From: Vallitalea okinawensis
GTDB lineage: Bacteria; Bacillota; Clostridia; Lachnospirales; PQDH01
Length of the DNA stretch: 47,914 nt
NCBI RefSeq assembly: GCF_002964605.1
Contig: NZ_PQDH01000025.1
Span: 1-47,914 of the forward strand
Direction: 5' to 3'
This document shows positions 42,212 to 47,914 of the stretch, piece by piece; the first letter of the stretch is position 1, and the number at the start of each line of letters is the position of its first letter. The translations under genes and the position numbers were made by a program. Under the pieces are notes generated by a model. The model did no database searches and was not told the DNA's origin. It saw only the letters and a list, made by a program, of their open reading frames with translations.

Positions 42212-43597
42212 ATGACTAAAACAATTACTAACCCAAAGATAGTACTTATTGGTGCAGGAAGCTTATTCTTTGGTCGCCAAGCAATCTGGCAAATGGTACA
42301 TTCAGAATATTTAAATAATGGTACTTTAGCATTAGTGGATACAGATGAAGAACGCCTTAATAAGATGACTAAGCTAGCTCAGATGGTTGTTGAATGTGAA
42401 GGAGTTAACGTAACAATTGAAAGTAGTGTAAAAGCAAGGGATGTGCTACCAGGTGCCGACTTTGTCGTCTTAAGTTTCGCTGAAAAATCTGTATATTATA
42501 GAGGTATAGACTGCGAAATCTCTGAGAAGCATGGTATCCGTATGTGTTCCGGTGACACCATTGGTCCAGGTGGTATATTTAGAGCTATGCGTGAGTTACC
42601 TGTCATCATGGCGTATACAAAGGATATTGAAGAACTATGTCCTGAAGCTTGGGTTATTAACTATATCAATCCTACAGCTGTACATGGCATGGCTCTCAAA
42701 CGATTTGCTCCGAACTTAAAGAGTTTTGCCCTTTGTGATGGTTTACATATGCCTCATATCAAACGTCGTTACGCTGTGCGAGCAGGAATCATTAATTCTG
42801 AAGAGGATTATAGTGATACAATTGCAAAAGATTTTGATTTTAGAATTGCTGGCGTTAATCACTTTACATGGTGCATCAAGGCTGAGTATCAAGGAAAAGA
42901 CGTTATGAAAAATATTGCTGAATATTTACGTATTAATGCAGCTAAAGAAACAGATGGTGGTGATGTAGGAGCAAAGGGTAAGTTTAATGATAGTATTGGC
43001 TATGAACTTTATAAAGCTTTTGGATATGTTCCTGTATGTGTTGGTCATACCAAGGAATATGTACGATTCTGGCAAGGTCGACAAGTACTTGAACAAACAA
43101 TCCCTCCTCTTACTCTCTGGGAAACTGAAGCCAGATATAAACGCCATGAAGCCATGTGGGATCAAGTTGATGATTTTATTTCAGGTAAAACCCCTATTGA
43201 AGAGTACATGACTACATTTGGACCTGACCATGCAACAGATATTATCGAGAATATGGTGGGTAACCTAGGGAAGAAGTTCTATATTAATACCTATAACAAT
43301 GGTGCGGTAACCAATATGAATGATGACGCCTTCTTAGAATTACTTTGTGAACCCACTTTAGATGGTATTTATCCTGTACAGGTTGGGGAAATGCCTCGCG
43401 GTATAAAGGGTATGGAGGAACTCGTTTTAGATACTCATGAATTAACAGCTGAAGCTGTTGTAAAAGGAAGTCGTGACTTATTAAAACGTGCTATGCTGAC
43501 TGATCCTTTAGCTTGCTCCATTTCTGATATAGAGAAAATCATAGAAGAATTATTAGAGGCAGAAAAAGATCAAATACCGGATATTTGGTATGAATAG
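42212..43597 (+). CDS. glycoside hydrolase family 4 (alpha-galactosidase/glucosidase/galacturonidase type)
   Basis: GH4 enzymes cleave glycosides by an NAD- and manganese-dependent redox mechanism in the cytosol. The 461-residue protein has the nucleotide-binding VLIGAGSLFFG near residue 10, ADFVVLSF, NYINPTA, then the metal ligands C175 (in CDGLH) and H217 (in VNHFTW). GGAGG lies 7 bases before the ATG at 42212. The second residue after the ligand cysteine differs from CHS/CHG forms I recall, so substrate is uncertain. With uxaBAC in the window an alpha-galacturonidase is plausible. A divergent AraC-type gene is likely its regulator. Confidence 0.85.
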   Translation: MTKTITNPKIVLIGAGSLFFGRQAIWQMVHSEYLNNGTLALVDTDEERLNKMTKLAQMVVECEGVNVTIESSVKARDVLPGADFVVLSFAEKSVYYRGIDCEISEKHGIRMCSGDTIGPGGIFRAMRELPVIMAYTKDIEELCPEAWVINYINPTAVHGMALKRFAPNLKSFALCDGLHMPHIKRRYAVRAGIINSEEDYSDTIAKDFDFRIAGVNHFTWCIKAEYQGKDVMKNIAEYLRINAAKETDGGDVGAKGKFNDSIGYELYKAFGYVPVCVGHTKEYVRFWQGRQVLEQTIPPLTLWETEARYKRHEAMWDQVDDFISGKTPIEEYMTTFGPDHATDIIENMVGNLGKKFYINTYNNGAVTNMNDDAFLELLCEPTLDGIYPVQVGEMPRGIKGMEELVLDTHELTAEAVVKGSRDLLKRAMLTDPLACSISDIEKIIEELLEAEKDQIPDIWYE

Positions 43598-43655
43598 ATA
43601 TTAAAATAATATTACCACCCAGATGAAATGTATATGCAATATTTTGAAAAGAAAG

Positions 43656-43680
43656 AAACCGACTAATTTTAGTCGGTTTT
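43656..43680. terminator. bidirectional terminator, GH4 and tRNA cluster
   Basis: Perfect palindrome AAACCGACTAA/TTAGTCGGTTT with a two-base centre, Ts on both strands. It ends the GH4 transcript and the tRNA operon. Confidence 0.88.
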
Positions 43681-43685
43681 TTATA

Positions 43686-43757
43686 AGCGCGAGACGGGAT
43701 TCGAACCCGCGACCCTCGCCTTGGCAAGGCGATGCTCTACCACTGAGCCACTCACGC
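43686..43757 (-). tRNA. tRNA-Gly (anticodon GCC)
   Basis: Acceptor GCGTGAG pairs with CTCGCGC. The anticodon loop TTGCCAA sits on a five-base stem TCGCC/GGCGA, and the T-loop is GTTCGAATC. The 3' CCA is not encoded. Last tRNA of the cluster, 4 bases after tRNA-Tyr. Confidence 0.93.
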
Positions 43758-43761
43758 ATAA

Positions 43762-43846
43762 TGGTGGAGGAAGAAGGATTCGAACCTTCGAAGGCGTTGC
43801 CAACAGATTTACAGTCTGCCCCCTTTGGCCACTCGGGAATTCCTCC
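43762..43846 (-). tRNA. tRNA-Tyr (anticodon GTA)
   Basis: Acceptor GGAGGAA pairs with TTCCTCC. The anticodon loop CTGTAAA, a long class II variable arm and GTTCGAATC T-loop are present. The discriminator A is followed by an encoded CCA (43762-43764). Confidence 0.93.
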
Positions 43847-43969
43847 ATATTCAATTTTAGTAATGTTATCCACAGGTGTTTCACATTGACTAAGCGTTCT
43901 TACAAACATCTTCCCTAATATCAAGGATATGCGGGATTTGAAGTTAATATTATTTTTGTGGATAATAAA
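43847..43969. other. tRNA spacer with two perfect DnaA boxes
   Basis: The 123-base spacer between tRNA-Val and tRNA-Tyr contains TTATCCACA on the plus strand (43866-43874) and the same 9-mer on the minus strand (43957-43965), 82 bases apart. No gene or 5S-like sequence was found in it. The boxes match the consensus site of the initiator protein DnaA. Confidence 0.65.
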
Positions 43970-44042
43970 TGGGCGCAACAGGGCTCGAACCTGTGACCCC
44001 CTGCTTGTAAGGCAGGTGCTCTCCCAGCTGAGCTATGCGCCC
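43970..44042 (-). tRNA. tRNA-Val (anticodon TAC)
   Basis: Acceptor GGGCGCA pairs with TGCGCCC. D-arm TAGCTCAGCTGGGAGAGC, anticodon loop CTTACAA, T-loop GTTCGAGCC. The CCA is not encoded. Confidence 0.94.
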
Positions 44043-44084
44043 TAATAGACTTTTATTAAAGTAATTGAATATTAGGCAAAAAAA

Positions 44085-44161
<77 letters not shown>

Positions 44162-44219
44162 AAAAGAAATTATATCACTCATTAGTCTAAAAATGTCGTT
44201 CCATAATGGCGACTATGAT

Positions 44220-44248
44220 ATAATATCATAAGGCATTTGCATTGTCAA
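44220..44248 (-). promoter_or_regulatory. promoter of the tRNA cluster
   Basis: Minus strand TTGACA (44243-44248), 17 bases, TATTAT (44220-44225), about 60 bases upstream of tRNA-Arg. Near-consensus and independent of the rRNA operon. Confidence 0.8.
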
Positions 44249-44339
44249 CATAAAATAATATAATTTTACTTGTAAATATATTCAATCAATTTACTATAAT
44301 ATATCTATAATATTAAGCCCTTATAGAAATATTATAATA

Positions 44340-44367
44340 GGAAAACTTCTACCATTAGAAGCTTTCC
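44340..44367 (-). terminator. likely terminator after the YARHG lipoprotein
   Basis: Stem GGAAAGCTTCT/AGAAGTTTTCC on the minus strand with one mismatch and a six-base loop. The U-run is weak (CTATTATAA). Confidence 0.5.
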
Positions 44368-44415
44368 CTTTAATAATAAATCCAATACCTATTGTGGACT
44401 AATCATCAGTATCGT

Positions 44416-46482
44416 CTATAACATACTTAATATCAAATCTATATTGTGTTGATCAATATCTGTCATCATTGTTTCAACATCATCATATTTAGGCTCATAC
44501 CATGGGATATCAATAAAGTAATCCTGATACTTTTTACTATTAAATCGATACCCATATTGAGCAAAGATTGCATTTTTCAGTATATTAAGTTCATCCTCAG
44601 TAAGTTGTGTTAATTGTTCTTCTACAAAAGCATCTTTTAAATTATAGTTCCTATCTCCAAAAGTAATCACAGTCTCTGTATAATATTCTCTTAACCTTTG
44701 CCATTCAGATTGATGAACATATGCACTGCTTAATACATAGCCAAAATAATCATCAAAATACTCAGGATTAACTGATGAACTGTAAAAAAGTTCATAATAG
44801 AATTCTGTATTGTTAACTAACGCTTCATTGACCTCAATAAGTTCCTCTATTTCATCTTTCATTCCCAAAGTAGCATAACTATTAAGTAACCTAAGAAAAT
44901 TAAGCGGTGATGGATTTTGCTGGAATATTTTTTGTGACTCTTCTAACTTATTCTCGTATTTTTTCCATGTTAAATCATAAGAATAAGTATATTGCCCAAG
45001 GGTTAAAACATTGACTTGATTTAACTCCATATAAGGTTCACTCGTGTATGTTCTAATAGTCGGCGTATGTAATTCAAGAACCCCATCTCCATCAACATCT
45101 TCATATTCATAAGTAAAATAGTCTTCAATAGCTAGCTGATATTCTTCATTATGTAGGATAAAGATATAGTTATCATTAATGTAAATCTCATCTTCTCCAT
45201 CCTTGTCATAATCGCCTATATCAACAATCATCTTAAATGGATTATCATATGAGGGAATATTGATTGATATACCTGAAGATTCATCTCTATTCCATTGAAA
45301 TAATAGTTCTTGACTAGCCTTAGATCCTTTATATATTTTCATCCATTCGAAATCTGTTCCATCCATCTTGCTCTCTATTAAATATGAGTCATTATTTGTA
45401 TTAATCCTATTAATGGGGTCTAAAGTAAATGATAGTTTCCCATCTTTGTCTTCTCGACAATATACATAAATAGGAGTGTTCTTTTTATCTTTTAGAAGAA
45501 TAACATTGTTACCTACTTCTATTTCTTTCCTAACAGTTCCTTTATAACCAACTTGCTCTAACAGGTCGATTCTATTACTAGTATTACTATCAAAAATATA
45601 TATTTTGCCACTCTCTTCTTCGATGCAATAAGTTAGGTGATCATTCAAAATTCCGTAGTGATTGGGGATTGTAGTATCATCTGTTTTCCACTCTAGAATC
45701 AGATGATTCATAGCATCTGCTATCTTATTCTTATCACTGTAGCTGATTTGAATAGTAGCATTATCGCTTTGAAGATTCTCCCTTTCTCCTCTATAGTTAT
45801 CAAAAACTGTGAATGCAGCTAAGTTTTCTTTCAACTCCATCTCAATACCGCTGTATTCTTTAAATAGTTCATGATAAGCATAGTAGTATTGGAAGTCTTC
45901 GTAATTCTCCAGTGACGTATTATACATTTCAGTTAATAATTTCGTAAAAATATCTTCTTCATAGTTGTTAGGTAAGGTACAGGCCATTACGTAATCAACT
46001 TGTTCCTCACCAATGATACCTAAATATAAATCTTTATACTTATAAATTCTTAAGTAATTGCCATAAACAAAAGGTGCTTGTCCAAGATGATCTTCTACGT
46101 TTTCAAGAGAGTCACCAAGAGCAATGTCAAACACTATCTTATCATCATATTCCTTTATAATAAAAACTTCGTAATTCCCCTCAGTATCTAACCGAATGTA
46201 ATCATAATCAACTAAACTATCATCGATCAATTCTTTAGAGTCCGTAATAAGTGCATTTAATATTTTACTGGCATTGCCAAGACTACTCTCTTTTTTTACA
46301 TGTGTAATGGTTGTATTCAACTTTATTAAATCTCCACCACCAGAGGCAAGGGACTCTTCCGGACTATCTATTTTTTTTATTTCAGTGGTTCGATTATCTG
46401 TATATTTCGAACAGCCGGTAATTAAGCAACTGATTAATATAATTAATAGCATAAAAATACCTTTTCTAAACTGTTTATTCAT
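44416..46482 (-). CDS. lipoprotein with calcium-like repeat motifs and C-terminal YARHG domain
   Basis: The 688-residue protein has a lipoprotein signal with lipobox ITGC and C24. The middle contains FG-GAP/VCBS-like acidic turns (DIGDYDKDGEDEIYIN and VDGDGVLEL). Residues about 627-670 form a YARHG domain (LTEDELNILKNAIFAQYGYRF ... WYEP), an extracellular module found in many surface proteins of Firmicutes. It is anchored outside the membrane and may sense or bind cell-wall material; function is unknown. It follows another lipoprotein gene after 42 bases, on the same strand, and probably shares its transcript. Confidence 0.85.
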   Translation of the reverse strand: MNKQFRKGIFMLLIILISCLITGCSKYTDNRTTEIKKIDSPEESLASGGGDLIKLNTTITHVKKESSLGNASKILNALITDSKELIDDSLVDYDYIRLDTEGNYEVFIIKEYDDKIVFDIALGDSLENVEDHLGQAPFVYGNYLRIYKYKDLYLGIIGEEQVDYVMACTLPNNYEEDIFTKLLTEMYNTSLENYEDFQYYYAYHELFKEYSGIEMELKENLAAFTVFDNYRGERENLQSDNATIQISYSDKNKIADAMNHLILEWKTDDTTIPNHYGILNDHLTYCIEEESGKIYIFDSNTSNRIDLLEQVGYKGTVRKEIEVGNNVILLKDKKNTPIYVYCREDKDGKLSFTLDPINRINTNNDSYLIESKMDGTDFEWMKIYKGSKASQELLFQWNRDESSGISINIPSYDNPFKMIVDIGDYDKDGEDEIYINDNYIFILHNEEYQLAIEDYFTYEYEDVDGDGVLELHTPTIRTYTSEPYMELNQVNVLTLGQYTYSYDLTWKKYENKLEESQKIFQQNPSPLNFLRLLNSYATLGMKDEIEELIEVNEALVNNTEFYYELFYSSSVNPEYFDDYFGYVLSSAYVHQSEWQRLREYYTETVITFGDRNYNLKDAFVEEQLTQLTEDELNILKNAIFAQYGYRFNSKKYQDYFIDIPWYEPKYDDVETMMTDIDQHNIDLILSML

Positions 46483-46524
46483 TATTTACTCCCTTTCGTA
46501 AAGCTAACTTATTATTCATTACTA

Positions 46525-47508
46525 TTATACTCCCTCACTATAGCATCCCACTGAATTCATTTCTTCATTTTCAAATTTATATAACCTATACCCGTATCCT
46601 TCGTAATATGTAAATTTGACCAATAACTCCATAATACCATCAGCATCTACATCAACAATAGATTTAATTTCGTAAGTCATAGCAATTGACTCTACATAGT
46701 CCTCGTCCGTTGCTACTATATCCTTGGCTATAAACATCGTTTTTACTTCGTTATCAATTATTTTTCTAACAAATAGAATTGAATATGTATTATTTAACTG
46801 ATACCCAGCTGAAGAACTTACATTTTCAGCCATTACAATAACTTCATCTACTCCATCGCCTTCTAAATCAATTTTAATGTTTTGTATAATATTAATAGGA
46901 ATACTTTCATCCATTCCATTATTCATTAAAATCTCTTTTACTATCTCTTTATAAGTTTTGCTTTCGTTACTTTGCATGATAGGAATTCGAGGCATTGCGT
47001 TATAGTTACTGTTTAAAGCTATATAATCATCATTCGTTAACTCTTCTTTGCACTTGATGTAAATTTTAACAGGCTCCCAAGCCTCATCTTTTTGAAGTAT
47101 AGGCTTTTTACCAACCCCTTCTCCTATATACCCATTCAATCCATATATTTTATACTTATTACCACCTTGAATTTCTTGATAGATTTCCGATGCCTCATAC
47201 CATGATCCTTCACTATATCCACCTAAGAGAATGCCATTATAAACTATTGGGTTATAGAATACGTCACCACTGTCAATGCTCTCTTCCTTCTTAGATGTTA
47301 CTTTGTCCTCCTTAGCAGTATTACTTTCTGCTGGTTCTTTTTCAATTTGCTCCGCATCTTTTTCTTCTACTTTCTTTATCATTTCAGTCTGCTCTATCTC
47401 ACTTTGTTCTACCTCAATTTTATTTATGGGCTCAAGAGCTTCACTACTACACCCACTCATGGCACAAACAAGTAAAAAAAGTAATGCTACTAAGCTAATT
47501 TTATTCAT
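46525..47508 (-). CDS. lipoprotein with acidic repeat motifs, unknown function
   Basis: The 327-residue protein has a lipoprotein signal (hydrophobic 5-17, C20 in AMSGC). A polar linker of about 70 residues very rich in Glu, Lys and Ser follows, typical of a tether across the wall. The folded part (about 85-327) has two acidic turns, DLEGDGVDEVIV and DVDADGIMELLV, like FG-GAP/VCBS motifs in the partner gene. The ATG at 47508 is chosen since GGAG lies 6 bases upstream; the ATG at 47514 abuts that site. Function unknown. It is first in an operon with the YARHG lipoprotein. Confidence 0.8.
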   Translation of the reverse strand: MNKISLVALLFLLVCAMSGCSSEALEPINKIEVEQSEIEQTEMIKKVEEKDAEQIEKEPAESNTAKEDKVTSKKEESIDSGDVFYNPIVYNGILLGGYSEGSWYEASEIYQEIQGGNKYKIYGLNGYIGEGVGKKPILQKDEAWEPVKIYIKCKEELTNDDYIALNSNYNAMPRIPIMQSNESKTYKEIVKEILMNNGMDESIPINIIQNIKIDLEGDGVDEVIVMAENVSSSAGYQLNNTYSILFVRKIIDNEVKTMFIAKDIVATDEDYVESIAMTYEIKSIVDVDADGIMELLVKFTYYEGYGYRLYKFENEEMNSVGCYSEGV

Positions 47509-47613
47509 AGCCATCTCCTTTCTCTAAAACACTTCTATTTGATTTCATAGTTTAATCTACACGCGTTTATATCCATTATATTGAATTTATTAATATATAA
47601 GTATTTACAGTAT

Positions 47614-47643
47614 ATTATATGATAGATAATGCTGTATTTTCAA
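47614..47643 (-). promoter_or_regulatory. candidate promoter of the lipoprotein operon
   Basis: Minus strand TTGAAA (47638-47643), 18 bases, TATAAT (47614-47619). The rest of the gap 47509-47733 is AT-rich with a small hairpin TTGATAG/CTATCAA (47690-47708) and nothing else recognised. Confidence 0.55.
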
Positions 47644-47732
47644 GTAATATCTTAATTATTTCTATATTACTATAATCTTTTGTCAGATCTTGATAGCTAA
47701 ACTATCAACAAGAATAAAAAGAATTTGAAATA

Positions 47733-47763
47733 CAAAAAAAGCCAAATACTTAGAGTATTTGAC
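47733..47763 (-). terminator. rRNA operon terminator
   Basis: Minus-strand stem GTCAAATACT/AGTATTTGGC (47754-47763 with 47741-47750) with a three-base loop and seven Ts. It lies about 100 bases beyond the 23S 3' end, leaving no room for a 5S gene. Confidence 0.88.
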
Positions 47764-47863
47764 TTTTAGATATCTATATTATATCTTCAAAATTGCACGT
47801 TGAATTGACTTTTCATATTCCAATAATAACTCTTTGAGTGATTTTCACTACATTCCAAATCAC

Positions 47864-47914
47864 TAGGTCAAGACCTCGACCTATTAGTACTGGTCAGCTG
47901 AACGTATTGCTACG
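47864..47914 (-). rRNA. 23S ribosomal RNA, 3' end (partial)
   Basis: On the minus strand the sequence CAGTACTAATAGGTCGAGG, followed by TCTTGACC, matches the conserved 3' end of 23S rRNA in Firmicutes. The mature end is estimated near 47864. The rest of the gene lies beyond the right edge. Confidence 0.93.

Noticed and set aside
43847-43969. Possible 5S rRNA in the tRNA spacer
   Set aside because: The length is right but none of the conserved 5S blocks (such as CCGAAC or GAAGTTAAG) is present and no closing stem forms.
43601-43978. Open frames on both strands across the tRNA genes
   Set aside because: They run through tRNA-Gly and tRNA-Tyr, have no ribosome site and the peptides merely translate tRNA sequence.

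Overview
The window is low-GC DNA with strong purine-rich ribosome binding sites, sigma-A-like promoters, many AraC-family regulators and a YesN/LplABC-style sugar importer. This suggests a saccharolytic Gram-positive Firmicute, most likely a member of Clostridia (Vallitalea- or Lachnospirales-like). That placement is inferred from gene content; only small rRNA fragments are present. Both window ends lie inside rRNA genes on the minus strand: the 5' end of 16S at the left edge and the 3' end of 23S at the right edge. The window is therefore the whole interval between two rRNA operons, or a draft contig broken at both.

Left part (0.2-12.1 kb, all minus strand): a strong rRNA promoter; an msrA-MazG-like repair/housekeeping pair; a Bce-like antimicrobial-peptide module (response regulator, short histidine kinase, ABC ATPase, large FtsX-type permease) with a likely regulator-controlled promoter inside it; a GH42 beta-galactosidase; a small YvlD-type membrane protein; a membrane-anchored beta-propeller/amidohydrolase fusion; and an AraC/GyrI-like regulator.

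Middle part (12.4-43.6 kb): a carbohydrate-use region. A LysM-L,D-transpeptidase gene is followed by glycosidases, each paired with an AraC-type regulator: GH2, GH89 plus a GH123/DUF6067-like enzyme, GH127-like and GH4. The uxaB-uxaA-uxaC operon converts galacturonate to 2-keto-3-deoxygluconate. A CUT1 importer (two permeases and a binding lipoprotein, no ATPase gene) sits behind a membrane-bound YesN-like regulator. None of the glycosidases has a signal peptide, so oligosaccharides are probably imported and cut inside the cell. GH42, GH2, GH127, GH4 and uxaBAC together fit pectin-type side chains (galactan, arabinan, galacturonate). GH89 and its partner fit an alpha-GlcNAc-containing glycan. 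Inside this region, at 38.4-41.2 kb, is an OmpR-type two-component system next to a small secreted protein with an internal duplication. The two transcription units carry near-identical promoter/operator sequences. This is the best candidate here for an undescribed regulatory system.

Right part (43.6-47.9 kb, minus strand): a tRNA cluster (Arg-Val-Tyr-Gly) with its own strong promoter and two perfect DnaA boxes in a spacer, two lipoproteins (one ending in a YARHG domain), then the terminator and 3' end of a 23S gene with no 5S gene after it.
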